Positions 17,071 through 25,570 of a stretch of DNA of 64,000 nucleotides are shown piece by piece; positions within the stretch are counted from its first letter, which is position 1, and every line of letters begins with the position of its first letter. The DNA is taken from assembly GCA_958295825.1 (NCBI GenBank), contig OY282375.1, positions 3,581,489 to 3,645,488 of the forward strand, read 5' to 3'. Origin of the DNA: an uncultured Candidatus Entotheonella sp. GTDB lineage: Bacteria; Tectomicrobia; Entotheonellia; Entotheonellales; Entotheonellaceae. A model generated the notes under the pieces. That model saw only the letters and a list, made by a program, of their open reading frames with translations, ran no database searches and was not told the origin of the DNA. A program made the translations under genes and the position numbers.

Positions 17071-17116
17071 GGGCCTCCCCATGGCTGAAGGGCAGGGGTC
17101 GTGCCGAGGCGTGGGC

Positions 17117-18301
17117 TCAGTTCCGGCAGGCTTCGATCGTCTCTTTGAAACCCGGCAGGGCGTTTTCGATGGTGCGGTCTTCCACGCAGTAGGCCAGGCG
17201 GAAATAGCCCGGCGTGCCGAAGCCGCGTCCGGGCACCGCGAGAATGCGCCGCTGTTGCAGCATGTTGACGAACGCCGTGTCGTCCTCGATGGGCGAGCGC
17301 GGGAACAGGTAGAACGCCCCCTGCGGCCTGACGAATTCGTATCCCATGGCCGCCAGTGCGTCGCACATCAGGGCGCGCTTGCGCCCGTATTGCCGCATGT
17401 CGATGCTGACGCCCTGCAACTCCCGCACCACGTGCTGCATCAGCGCCGGGGCATTGACGAACCCCAGGGTGCGGTTGGCGAAGCTCAGGCCTTCCAGAAG
17501 CTCCTCCAGGCCGGCGCAGGCGGGGTTGACGGCGACGTGGCCGAGCCGCTCGCCGGGCAGCGCCAAGTCCTTGGCGTGCGACGTCACCGCAATGCTGTTG
17601 TCGAAGTAACCGTGCACCTCGGGGTAGATCAGGCCGTCGTAGAGCAGTTTCTTGTAGGGCTCGTCGCTGACCAGATAAATCTGTGTGCCGAACTCGGCCT
17701 GCTTGCGGCGCAGCAGGTCGCCGAGGGCCTTGATGGTGTCCGCGTCGTACATGACGCCGCAGGGGTTGTTGGGCGAATTGATGAGGACGATCTTGGAGCG
17801 GGCCGACAGCGCCGCCTCGATGGCCGGCAGGTCGAGATTGAAGTGCGCGTCGGTCGGTACGACCTTGCTGATACCCTGGTGGTTGTCGGCGTAAAAGTTG
17901 TATTCGACGAAGTACGGCGAGAAGATCATCACCTCGTCGCCGGGGTCGAGCAGCGTCTTGAACACCACGTTGAGGCCACCGGCGGCGCCGACGACCATGG
18001 TGATGTGCTCGGCCGTGAAGGCGATGCCGGTTTCGCGCCCGAGTTGTTCCGCCACCGCGGCGCGCGTTTCGACGTAACCGGTGTTCGGCATGTAGCGGTG
18101 CATGCCCGGCTTGGGCTGGCTGACCAGCCGGTGCAGCGCCTCGTGGAATTCGGGAGGCGGCTCGACTACCGGGTTGCCGAGCGAAAAGTCGTAGACGTTG
18201 TCGGCCCCGTGCTCCTGCATGAGCCGGATGCCTTCTTCGAACATGCCGCGGATCCAGGACGCCGCCTGCATGTATTGCCGAACATTTTGCGCGATGGCCA
18301 T
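17117..18301 (-). CDS. Class I/II PLP-dependent aminotransferase
   Basis: A fold-type I aminotransferase of 394 residues. VGAAGGLNVVFKTLL binds the PLP phosphate, INSPNNPCGVM carries the ring-stacking Asn region, and LVSDEPYKKLLYDG the Asp that pairs with the pyridine. The Schiff-base lysine is in TSHAKDLALPGERLGH, and FRLAYC near the C-terminus holds the carboxylate-binding Arg. It belongs to the AspC/aminotransferase group that pyridoxal-dependently moves amino groups from aspartate, alanine or related donors; specificity is undefined. The ATG at 18301 follows AAGGGAG. It probably shares a transcript with coaX. Confidence 0.85.
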   Translation of the reverse strand: MAIAQNVRQYMQAASWIRGMFEEGIRLMQEHGADNVYDFSLGNPVVEPPPEFHEALHRLVSQPKPGMHRYMPNTGYVETRAAVAEQLGRETGIAFTAEHITMVVGAAGGLNVVFKTLLDPGDEVMIFSPYFVEYNFYADNHQGISKVVPTDAHFNLDLPAIEAALSARSKIVLINSPNNPCGVMYDADTIKALGDLLRRKQAEFGTQIYLVSDEPYKKLLYDGLIYPEVHGYFDNSIAVTSHAKDLALPGERLGHVAVNPACAGLEELLEGLSFANRTLGFVNAPALMQHVVRELQGVSIDMRQYGRKRALMCDALAAMGYEFVRPQGAFYLFPRSPIEDDTAFVNMLQQRRILAVPGRGFGTPGYFRLAYCVEDRTIENALPGFKETIEACRN

Positions 18302-18483
18302 GCTGACTCCCTTGTTGGCTTGGCGAGCGGTGCGGCACCAAGGCACCGCATCCACTGTCAGGAGCGCGTTAGCATGCGTGAAAACGCTTGGCGGCGCAAG
18401 CGCGATGTCGAGCTGTCTGGCGAAATGCCGCTTGACATGACGGTGGGCCAAATTTAGTTTGCTCGGCGTGAATCAGTCATGCA

Positions 18484-18512
18484 GGCCGGATTAGCCGCAG
18501 GCGTAATCCGAC
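18484..18512. repeat. REP-like palindrome, copy 2
   Basis: Arms GCCGGATTA and TAATCCGAC around GCCGCAGGCG, matching the 9812 copy. It lies in the short region between the divergent aminotransferase and monooxygenase-like genes. Confidence 0.8.
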
Positions 18513-18550
18513 ATTCCATCACGACAGTTATCTGCCCTCGGGAAAATACC

Positions 18551-18832
18551 ATGCTGACCTTAACCGCCGTTCTGACGGTGAAAGCCGGGCAGGAGGACGA
18601 ATTCGAGCGCGTCATGCACGTCACGGTGCCGAAGGTGCGCGAGGAGCCCGGCAATCGCGCCTACGTGCTGAACCGTTCGACCGAAAATCCGCGCGTTTTC
18701 ATGGTCTATGAAGAATACGAGGACGCCGAGGCGCTGGAATCGCACCGCGCCCACCTGAAAGAAATGGGCATCGACCTGAGCGACCTGCTGGACGGGCCGC
18801 CGGTGCTGACCTTTTACGACAAGCTGCTGTAG
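18551..18832 (+). CDS. Antibiotic biosynthesis monooxygenase (ABM) domain protein
   Basis: A 93-residue single ABM domain (dimeric ferredoxin-like alpha+beta barrel). The strand-helix pattern LTLTAVLTVKAGQEDEFERV, then FMVYEEYEDAEALESH, is typical of quinol monooxygenase-like (YgiN) members. These act without cofactors on quinones or as small-molecule isomerases or hydrolases; no substrate can be deduced. It is 18 bases upstream of a thiolase-like gene and, through that, of a DUF35 gene, so it is probably the first gene of a three-gene operon and may handle the same acyl substrate. Confidence 0.85.
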   Translation: MLTLTAVLTVKAGQEDEFERVMHVTVPKVREEPGNRAYVLNRSTENPRVFMVYEEYEDAEALESHRAHLKEMGIDLSDLLDGPPVLTFYDKLL

Positions 18833-18850
18833 CGGCGCGGAGAACACATC

Positions 18851-20065
18851 ATGGGTCGCCTGACAGACAAGTATTGCATCGTCGGCGTTGGCGAAACGTC
18901 CTACTCCAAGAACTCCGGCAAGACGACGCGCGCCATGGGCGCCGCGGCGATTTGCAACGCCATGCGCGACGCCGGCCTGGGCGCCGACCAGGTGAACGGC
19001 GTGCTGAGCTACCACGGCGGCGATTCGACCGCGGGGCCGGAGATTGCCGCGGACCTCGGTATTCGCCCGGACTTCTACATGGACTGCTCCGGGGGTGGGT
19101 CGAGCACCGAGGCGCTGGTCGGCCTGGCCATCGGCGCCATCGAAGTGGGGATGTGCGAAACGGTGGCGATTTTCAGATCGATGAACGGCTACAGCGAGGT
19201 GCGCATCGGCGGTACCGGTCGCCGCGCCGCGGCGCCGGTGGCGGGCAGCCAGTTGTTGAGCCGTCCGTACGGCATGGTGAGCGCCGGGCAGAATTTCGCC
19301 CCGGTGTTCATGCGCCACATGATGGAGTACGGCACCAGCAGCGCCCAAGTGGCGGCGGTGAAGGTGGCGCACAGCAAGCACGCCAGTAACAACCCGAAGG
19401 CGTTTTACCGCAAGCGCTACACAGTCGATGACGTACTGAACTCACGCTGGATCTGCAAGCCGCTGCACCTGCTCGACTGCTGCGTGGAGACGGACAACGC
19501 TACGGCGCTGATCGTCACCTCGGCCGAGCGCGCGGCGGATTTACGACAGCGGCCGGTCTACGTCATGGGGGTGGTGGGGCGCGTCACCAAGAAGCGCGGC
19601 GACACGTTCTACAACGACGCGCCGATTACCGACGTGGCCGGCAAGTACGCCGCCGAGCGGGTATTCGGCATGGCCGGCGTCGGTCCCGAGGACGTGCACG
19701 TGACCGGCTCGTACGACGCTTTCACGTTCACCACCCTGCTGCAGTTGGAGGACTACGGCTTTTGTCGCAAGGGTGAAGGCGGCGATTACGTGTCGAACGG
19801 TATCATCGAGCTCGGTGGCAAGCGCCCGAACAACACCAGCGGCGGGCATCTGTGCGAGGGCTACACGCACGGCATGAGCATGGTGATCGAGAACGTGCGG
19901 CAGTTGCGCGGCCAAGCCGATGATTCGTGCCCAGGGTGGCAGGACGGCATCCACACGCACGGTTACGCCGAAGGCGGCTGCCGCCAGGTGCGCGAGGCTG
20001 AAATTTCCATGAACCTGGGATGGGCCAACCCGGTAACGGGCAGCGCCCTCATCCTGCGGAGGTAG
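18851..20065 (+). CDS. Thiolase-like protein (SCP2-thiolase/lipid-transfer type)
   Basis: A 404-residue thiolase-superfamily protein. The nucleophile-region block MDCSGGGSSTEALVGLAIG contains a Cys at about 77, placed as in non-decarboxylating thiolases. The C-terminal part carries GGHLCEGYTHGMSM (GGxxxxGH-like with His shifted) rather than the usual CxG motif. Such divergent members, paired with a DUF35 OB-fold partner, occur in archaeal HMG-CoA synthesis and in steroid side-chain (Ltp2-type) retro-aldol enzymes. The order here, ABM protein-thiolase-DUF35, fits an Ltp-type acyl-CoA aldolase/thiolase needing its OB-fold partner. It overlaps nothing; the next start is 5 bases on. Confidence 0.8.
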   Translation: MGRLTDKYCIVGVGETSYSKNSGKTTRAMGAAAICNAMRDAGLGADQVNGVLSYHGGDSTAGPEIAADLGIRPDFYMDCSGGGSSTEALVGLAIGAIEVGMCETVAIFRSMNGYSEVRIGGTGRRAAAPVAGSQLLSRPYGMVSAGQNFAPVFMRHMMEYGTSSAQVAAVKVAHSKHASNNPKAFYRKRYTVDDVLNSRWICKPLHLLDCCVETDNATALIVTSAERAADLRQRPVYVMGVVGRVTKKRGDTFYNDAPITDVAGKYAAERVFGMAGVGPEDVHVTGSYDAFTFTTLLQLEDYGFCRKGEGGDYVSNGIIELGGKRPNNTSGGHLCEGYTHGMSMVIENVRQLRGQADDSCPGWQDGIHTHGYAEGGCRQVREAEISMNLGWANPVTGSALILRR

Positions 20066-20070
20066 GCACC

Positions 20071-20574
20071 ATGCCGCAAGTCGAATACCGTGGAATGCTC
20101 CTGATGGTCCCCGACAACGACAGCGAATTTGGCGGCTATTTCGAGGCTGCCCGAGAGCACCGGCTGGTCGTAAAGAAATGCGCCGCTTGCGGCCTGCTGC
20201 GTTTCCCGCCCGGCTCCGGCTGCCCCTGGTGCACGTCTCTGGACTGGACGTGGCAGGAAGTCCGTGGCAAGGGCACTATCTATTCCTACGAAATCATCGC
20301 CCACGCCATTCAACCCGGCTTTCGCGATTTCACCCCCTACCCCGTCATCATCGTCGAACTTGACGAACAACGCGGCGTTCCCACCCCTCATGACGGCCTG
20401 CGCCTCATCGCCAACCTCGTGGATGACCAATTCCAGCCCGAAGCCGAAGCCAACGTCGCCATCGGTAAGCGCGTAGACGTTGTCTTCCAAGACCTGTCGC
20501 CCGAATTGTCCCTGCCGCAATTCCGCCTCACCGACGAGCCGCCCGCGGGGTCGGTGTGGCAGTTTCCTGGGTAA
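20071..20574 (+). CDS. Zn-ribbon/OB-fold protein (DUF35 family)
   Basis: A 167-residue DUF35 protein: an N-terminal helix, a rubredoxin-like zinc ribbon KKCAACGLLRFPPGSGCPWC (about 35-54, four Cys) and a C-terminal OB fold (GKGTIYSYEIIAHA, PYPVIIVELDE). These proteins bridge thiolase-like partners and bind acyl-CoA through the OB fold; in steroid catabolism the equivalent partner is essential for the aldolase. GGAGG lies nine bases before ATG 20071, five bases after the thiolase stop, so the two are translated together and probably form a complex. Confidence 0.88.
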   Translation: MPQVEYRGMLLMVPDNDSEFGGYFEAAREHRLVVKKCAACGLLRFPPGSGCPWCTSLDWTWQEVRGKGTIYSYEIIAHAIQPGFRDFTPYPVIIVELDEQRGVPTPHDGLRLIANLVDDQFQPEAEANVAIGKRVDVVFQDLSPELSLPQFRLTDEPPAGSVWQFPG

Positions 20575-20597
20575 TAGGGCGATTCAGTAGGCAAAAG

Positions 20598-21227
20598 CTA
20601 CGTGAAGAGATCTTGTAGCCATGCGAGGAATGCGTGACAAAGGACACCGTCAACCTCCAAGTCGCGGGCGCCAATGGCGGAGCCCATGCGCCTGGGATCT
20701 TCTCTGGCTGCCAGCCAAGCGTGGAGCTTGGCCCGCTGAGTTTTCTGCTTGGAAAACTTTCTGTCCTGCTCGGGAATGGCGTCAATATAGCGCTGAGACA
20801 TGGGCCATACCGTATCCCCGGCGGGCACCATTTGAACTACGAAATCTTCGAGCTCACCGCCGGACGTGTTGTCTGGCATTAACCACACACCAACACGGGG
20901 CTTACTCGCGGCAGTGACGATCGTCCCTTCAGCAGCAGGGTGTCTGGGTAACCGGATGCCTTCGGTTGACAATCGAGTCTTTACGGCGTCCCAGCGCGAC
21001 GACAGGTCCGTATTAGCGTCGACCAAGATGCCGAGAGCTTGTCGTCCCGGTGCTCTCAATTCGGCGCCAATGGAATCGAGCAGTGGTTCGACGCCCTCAC
21101 GATTTTCAATGACAAAATCAAGGATGGATTTGTGTCGCCTCAATAGGTGTCGCACGACGTGCTCATCGTCCTGTCCTTCAACGAGGAGAACGCAGGGCTT
21201 TGGCAGAGAGGAATTGGGGCGGGCCAT
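20598..21227 (-). CDS. DUF3226 Toprim-like protein, partner of the adjacent ATPase
   Basis: A 209-residue DUF3226 protein. A Toprim-like fold is indicated by LLVEGQDDEHVVRHLL near 14-29 (catalytic Glu), LGILVDANTDL near 68-78 (Asp pair) and the family hallmark VWLMPDNTSGGELEDFV near 113-129. Toprim domains cut or join nucleic acids with metal help, or serve as inactive sensors. The gene starts three bases after the stop of the ATPase, so they are translationally coupled. With that ATPase it makes the second ATPase-effector pair in the window, here without any frameshift. Its biochemical function has to be tested. Confidence 0.8.
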   Translation of the reverse strand: MARPNSSLPKPCVLLVEGQDDEHVVRHLLRRHKSILDFVIENREGVEPLLDSIGAELRAPGRQALGILVDANTDLSSRWDAVKTRLSTEGIRLPRHPAAEGTIVTAASKPRVGVWLMPDNTSGGELEDFVVQMVPAGDTVWPMSQRYIDAIPEQDRKFSKQKTQRAKLHAWLAAREDPRRMGSAIGARDLEVDGVLCHAFLAWLQDLFT

Positions 21228-21230
21228 CGG

Positions 21231-22334
21231 TTACCTGACTTCAATTCCGTATTTGGCCGCGGCGTTGAGGTTATCCTCCGAGTACTCTACAGCGCGAATT
21301 TCGTTCCCATGCCTCTCGAGACGTACCAAGACCCCGTGTACATCTTCCAGATCCGCTGCTGCTTGCGCGAAGCCGACTACACAGTCCCAGCCGTGGGTTG
21401 TGGCCAGAACCTGCACGTCGTTTTCACGAGCAGTTTTCATGACCATTTTCCAGAAGTCACGCTGTATGGAATGGTGGACACCGTTCTCCGCTTCGTCGAT
21501 CAACAGAAAACCACCTTGACCGTTGGCGAGCGCTAAGGCGACGCCAAGCAATCGAACCGCCCCGTCGCCAAGACTTTTCAAGGGAACTGGATTATCCTGA
21601 CCTTTGAGCTTCACAATCGCACGACGAAACGGCCCTCTTCTGTCATCTCCCACAAAAGCGATGCGCTCTACGGGTTCCCCACCAATAATTTGTAAAGACT
21701 GTACAGCCCGCCCGTCATCATCGGTCAGGGCCACGCTGTCCCAAAATCCTGCCAATTGATAGTTGTTGGGTAAACCCGGACCCAGAGACACACACCGAAT
21801 TTCAGAGGTGGATTCAGAACTGTCCGGACGCAATCCACTCCGTAACGAACGGGGCAAACGATAGGGAGCCCAAAAGGCGCGCAAGGGAATTGCATGGTTT
21901 GCGTTTTTGAACTCGATACGCAGTGATTCGTCGGCCTCAGCCTCTGAAAAAAGCTGGCCTTGTTGCACCGCAGGGCCGATATTGATGCTTAATCGAGACT
22001 TTTCAACAGGTCCGATTGATATGCCGCAGTCTGAGGAGTGACTCCGGCCGAAGAAAAGGGCTTCTGGGTCCGGTCTGTATATTTTGTCGCCATCCTCGTC
22101 CACACCTACAACCAACTCTTCTCTTCTTTCCAGTACTTCCAATAGCACAGGGTAACTGCCACGCGCTGCATATACGCGTACGGCGTCTAACAGTGTCGTC
22201 TTGCCTACGCCGTTCTGCCCTGCAATCAACGTAATGCGGCCTAGGCGAGGGATCGAGAGCTCGTCTATGCCACGAAAACCCTTGATCGAAAGACTGGGCA
22301 GATGGAGGCTTTCGTCGAGTGGCGGGGTTTCCAT
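21231..22334 (-). CDS. AAA family ATPase (AAA_21/AAA_15 type) of an ATPase-Toprim module
   Basis: A 367-residue ATPase: Walker A GQNGVGKT at 39-46, a signature-like KSLGDGAVRLLGV near 255, Walker B FLLIDEAENG at 276-285 and ATTHGWD after it. The organisation is the same as SbcC/OLD-type ATPases, without long coiled-coil arms. I start at ATG 22334 because AGGGAG lies seven bases upstream; an in-frame ATG at 22388 lacks such a site. The partner gene (DUF3226) is three bases away. Similar ATPase plus Toprim/nuclease pairs act in abortive defence against phage or mobile DNA. Confidence 0.85.
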   Translation of the reverse strand: METPPLDESLHLPSLSIKGFRGIDELSIPRLGRITLIAGQNGVGKTTLLDAVRVYAARGSYPVLLEVLERREELVVGVDEDGDKIYRPDPEALFFGRSHSSDCGISIGPVEKSRLSINIGPAVQQGQLFSEAEADESLRIEFKNANHAIPLRAFWAPYRLPRSLRSGLRPDSSESTSEIRCVSLGPGLPNNYQLAGFWDSVALTDDDGRAVQSLQIIGGEPVERIAFVGDDRRGPFRRAIVKLKGQDNPVPLKSLGDGAVRLLGVALALANGQGGFLLIDEAENGVHHSIQRDFWKMVMKTARENDVQVLATTHGWDCVVGFAQAAADLEDVHGVLVRLERHGNEIRAVEYSEDNLNAAAKYGIEVR

Positions 22335-22449
22335 TTCGCACTCCCTTGCTTCCGTACGTGAGCCATACCGCTCTGCAACGAACGGCATGTGTCAATAGGG
22401 CACAATGTAGCAGATGCCCCATTTGCGGGCAATGAAAGGTGGTGCATGG

Positions 22450-22977
22450 TTAACGGTAAATCCCGTGTGCCGCGATGTAGTCGGCGACTGCTTCGGGAAG
22501 CATGCCGCCGAGCGAAGCGGGCGAGGCACCCTGCCGGAGTCGTTGGCGGATGTCACTGCTGCGGACCGCGTGGGTGGCGGGCAGGCTGAGGCGGCCAAAC
22601 TCCCGGTCGATGTCAGCGTGGCGCTGCCAGCGCTGCCATTCGGCGGCGATGTCGGGGCCGACGAGAAGGGAGAGCGGCTGCTGCAGGTGGTCCCGGAGAT
22701 GGCGGAGCACGTCGTAGGTGTATACGGGGTTGCCGTCGTCGGTGGCCAGGTGGCGTTCGACGACGCACACGCCGGCGCGGGCTTGCAGCGGCGCGTCGAG
22801 AGCCAGGCGGCACATGCGAAGCCGGTGCTCGAAGGGGGCGGACTGTTTGCCGAAGGCGTGGCGGAAGGCCGGCACGATGAGAACGTGGTAGCCGAGCTCG
22901 ACGGCCCGCCGGATCATGGAGACGTGCCCCGCGTGGACCGGATCGAAGCTGCCTCCATAGACGGTGTAACGGCGCAT
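22450..22977 (-). CDS. nadD: Nicotinate-nucleotide adenylyltransferase
   Basis: NadD joins nicotinate mononucleotide and ATP in NAD synthesis. Seen: GGSFDPVHAGH at 8-18 (HxGH-type nucleotidyltransferase motif), KQSAPFEHRLRMC, and the C-terminal RSSDIRQRLRQG equivalent to the (S/T)-x-x-I-R motif. At 175 residues it is shorter than the usual 200-215, mainly between the two motifs, and might be a relative with another nucleotide specificity. The gene is divergent from the prephenate fusion gene. Confidence 0.8.
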   Translation of the reverse strand: MRRYTVYGGSFDPVHAGHVSMIRRAVELGYHVLIVPAFRHAFGKQSAPFEHRLRMCRLALDAPLQARAGVCVVERHLATDDGNPVYTYDVLRHLRDHLQQPLSLLVGPDIAAEWQRWQRHADIDREFGRLSLPATHAVRSSDIRQRLRQGASPASLGGMLPEAVADYIAAHGIYR

Positions 22978-23118
22978 GCACCTACCCTTCCTGCAATGTT
23001 TGTCCGCCCCCTTATGGCGTGCTATAACGGGCGCCTCCAGTATTCCTCAGACACTGTAGGACACCCTGACCTCGGCTCAAGCCGGGAGAATGAACATTAT
23101 CACGGCAAGGGGCAACTT

Positions 23119-24801
23119 GTGAAAATCGGCTTTTTGGGACCGCAGGGAACGTACACGGAGGAAGCAGCGAAGGCGGCTATGGCGGACGCCGTTTACGTGC
23201 CCTACGCCGCTATCGAATCGGTGTTCGACGCCGTGGCCCGGCAGGAAGTGGACCGTGGGCTGGCGCCGATCGAGAACGTCATCCAGGGCCCGGTGACGGA
23301 GACCCTGGACAACCTGTTCCACTGCGCCGACCGCGTCAAGATCGTCGACATGCTCGTGCTGCCCATCCAGCACGCCATCGGGGCTCTCAGCCCGCAGTCC
23401 CAGGTCAGCCGCATCCTTTCCAAAGACCAGGCGCTGAAGCAGTGTTCGGCCTACTTGCAGGACCACTACCCGCAGGCGCAATGCCTCGATGTGGACAGCA
23501 CCAGCGCGGCTATGGAGACCATCGCCACAGAGCGCCTGACGGACGCGGCGGCCATCGGTAGCGAGACGGCTCTGAAACAGTACGGCCTGCACGTCCTCGG
23601 CCGCGACATCGGCAACGTCAAGCACAACAAGACCCGTTTTGCCGTCCTCGGTCCCGTCTCGGAGCCCCATCACCGCCGTACCGGGCGCGACGCCACCGCC
23701 TTCGCCCTGTATCCGCACCGCGACCGCCTCGGCATGCTGAACGACATTCTCTCTGCGATCAGCCTCGACTATAAGCTCAACCTGTCTTCCATTCACTCGC
23801 GCCCCGACACCCGCGGTACCTTCTTGTTCCACATGGAGGTCGAGGGGCACCTGGAGGATGAGCCGGTGGCGGCGTGCATGGCGCATCTGGCGCGGCAGTT
23901 CAGCGATCAGGAAGTCGAGGTCAAGGTGTTCGGCACCTACCCGCGCTGTGCCTTCAACGAGCCGGCGATCAAGACCATCGGCATTCTCGGCGGCACGGGC
24001 CAGATGGGGCAGTGGTTTCGGAAATTCCTCGGCGAGGCGCGCTACAACGTGCTCATCAGCGGACGCCGCACGCCGCTGACCTACCAGCAGTGCATCGAGC
24101 AGGCGGACGTGGTCATCATCAACGTGCCCATCCGCAACACGGTGGACGTGATCCGTGACGTGGGCCGCTATTTCCGCCCCGGCCAGCTCATCGCCGACAA
24201 CACCTCGATCAAGACGCAGCCCGTCGCAGCGATGCTGGCGGCGGTGCCGGAGGGGGTCGAGGTGCTCGGTATGCACACCATTTTCGGCCCGCGCGTGGAG
24301 AGCCTGCGCCACCAGAACATCGTGTTCACCCGCACCCCCGCGTCGGGCCCGCGTGCCAAGGAGTTCGAGGACATTTTCTACAAGCACGGCGCCACCATCA
24401 CCTATACGACGCCGCAGTACCACGACAAACAGATGGCCTTTCATCAAAATCTCGAACACTTCACCAAGGTCGCACTGGCGCAGGTGCTGCATACACACTT
24501 CAGCGACCCAACCGAGATGGACCGCTACAGTTCGCCCAACTCCCGCACGTCGCTGGCCATCATGGGCCGCATCCTGCGCGCCGATCCGGACCTCTATAGC
24601 GAAATCCAGTCTTACAACCTGCAGGGCCCAGCGATGCTGAAAGCCTACCTCGACGTGGTGCAAACCCTGGCGCAGGCGATGATCGATGGCAACGTCGGCG
24701 CCTTCACCCGCAGCATGACGGCGAGCGCCGACGCCCTGGGTGAGGACTATCTGGCGGACATGCTGCGGAGGTCGCAGATCATTCAGCGTAGCTTGGTGTG
24801 A
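23119..24801 (+). CDS. Prephenate dehydratase-ACT-prephenate dehydrogenase fusion
   Basis: A single 560-residue chain with three parts. Residues 1-180 are prephenate dehydratase (KIGFLGPQGTYTEEAA; catalytic KTRF at 171-174). About 193-272 is an ACT domain (GMLNDILSAI; NLSSIHSRPD with the Phe-binding ESRP-like site). About 285-560 is prephenate dehydrogenase (ILGGTGQMGQWF, NAD motif at 291-297; MHTIFGPRV in place of HPMFGP). So one protein can make both phenylpyruvate and 4-hydroxyphenylpyruvate; no chorismate mutase domain is present. Start is GTG 23119 with AAGGGG six bases before it; the longer frame upstream is antisense to nadD. The order pheA-tyrA in one chain is uncommon. Confidence 0.85.
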   Translation: MKIGFLGPQGTYTEEAAKAAMADAVYVPYAAIESVFDAVARQEVDRGLAPIENVIQGPVTETLDNLFHCADRVKIVDMLVLPIQHAIGALSPQSQVSRILSKDQALKQCSAYLQDHYPQAQCLDVDSTSAAMETIATERLTDAAAIGSETALKQYGLHVLGRDIGNVKHNKTRFAVLGPVSEPHHRRTGRDATAFALYPHRDRLGMLNDILSAISLDYKLNLSSIHSRPDTRGTFLFHMEVEGHLEDEPVAACMAHLARQFSDQEVEVKVFGTYPRCAFNEPAIKTIGILGGTGQMGQWFRKFLGEARYNVLISGRRTPLTYQQCIEQADVVIINVPIRNTVDVIRDVGRYFRPGQLIADNTSIKTQPVAAMLAAVPEGVEVLGMHTIFGPRVESLRHQNIVFTRTPASGPRAKEFEDIFYKHGATITYTTPQYHDKQMAFHQNLEHFTKVALAQVLHTHFSDPTEMDRYSSPNSRTSLAIMGRILRADPDLYSEIQSYNLQGPAMLKAYLDVVQTLAQAMIDGNVGAFTRSMTASADALGEDYLADMLRRSQIIQRSLV

Positions 24802-24817
24802 ACCAGCGCAGCGGAAC

Positions 24818-24843
24818 GTCGGCTTACGTTTCGCTAATCCGAC
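24818..24843. repeat. REP-like palindrome, copy 3
   Basis: GTCGGCTTACG and CTAATCCGAC arms facing each other around TTTCG. It lies between convergent genes and reaches to the tenA stop codon, so it might help 3'-end formation. Confidence 0.75.
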
Positions 24844-25509
24844 CTACAACGGCCAGGTTTCCTGCCGGTACGCCATGTCCCAGAAGAGATATTCATAGCG
24901 GCAGCTATCCGCGAACAACCGGCTGAGACGGGCTTGACGGTCCGTCGCGCCGCCTCCCAGGTGGTCGAGCAGGTCTCGCAACCAAGCGGCGAGGGCGGCG
25001 AACTCGGGGGCCGCGTACATTTGAATCCAATCGTTATACAGCGGTTGCGGCGACGGCGCGCCTTGCGCCGCCAAGGTCTGACCGATGTCGCTGTAGTCCC
25101 ACATGCAGGGTAGGACGGCCGCGGTGATGTCTGCCAAGTCGCCGCTGTAGGCAGCGGTCAGTAGGTGTTGGGTGTAGGCCCGGGTGCCGGGCGCCGCCTG
25201 TGTAGCCTCCAACTCGTTCGGACTGATGCCGAATTTCGCCGCAAAGCCTCGATGCAGCTCCATTTCGGTGTTCAGTGTCTCGTGCAGCAGTCCTGCAAAC
25301 CGCCCCATCGTCTCGAGGTCGTCCGCCTTCGCCACCGCCAGCGCCAATACGCGGCTGTAGTCGACTAGAAATACGTAGTCCTGGCACATGTAGAATCGAA
25401 ACGCCTCCAGCGGTAGCTCGCCGTCACCGACCCCGGTCACAAAGGGGTGTTGAAGTACCTGCCGGCGAAGGTCGGCGGTTTGCTGGCGCAAGTGCTCGGT
25501 AAAACGCAT
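24844..25509 (-). CDS. tenA: TenA family aminopyrimidine aminohydrolase / thiaminase II
   Basis: A 221-residue all-helical TenA protein. The catalytic cysteine is in VLPCMWDYSDIG at position 135, as in Bacillus TenA; the substrate carboxylate lies in SCRYEYLFWDMAY near 205. QDYVFLVDYSRVLALA forms the usual second helix with an active-site Asp/Tyr. TenA salvages 4-amino-5-hydroxymethyl-2-methylpyrimidine from degraded thiamine, and some members hydrolyse thiamine. No other thiamine gene or TPP riboswitch was seen nearby. GGAGGAACC precedes the ATG. Confidence 0.9.
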   Translation of the reverse strand: MRFTEHLRQQTADLRRQVLQHPFVTGVGDGELPLEAFRFYMCQDYVFLVDYSRVLALAVAKADDLETMGRFAGLLHETLNTEMELHRGFAAKFGISPNELEATQAAPGTRAYTQHLLTAAYSGDLADITAAVLPCMWDYSDIGQTLAAQGAPSPQPLYNDWIQMYAAPEFAALAAWLRDLLDHLGGGATDRQARLSRLFADSCRYEYLFWDMAYRQETWPL

Positions 25510-25543
25510 GGTTCCTCCATTTGGCTGTTGATCATCGTTGCCG

Positions 25544-25570
25544 GCCGGATTCGCCGCAGGGGCAATCCAG
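25544..25570. repeat. REP-like palindrome, degenerate copy
   Basis: GCCGGATTCGCC followed by a weaker right arm GGCAATCCAG; a decayed member of the same repeat family, between divergent genes. Confidence 0.5.

Noticed and set aside
16901-18457. A 518-residue plus-strand frame
   Set aside because: Opposite to coaX and the aminotransferase; composition only.
22414-23118. Long open frame upstream of the prephenate fusion gene in the same frame
   Set aside because: It is antisense to nadD and has no family likeness; the fusion protein begins naturally at GTG 23119 with a ribosome site.
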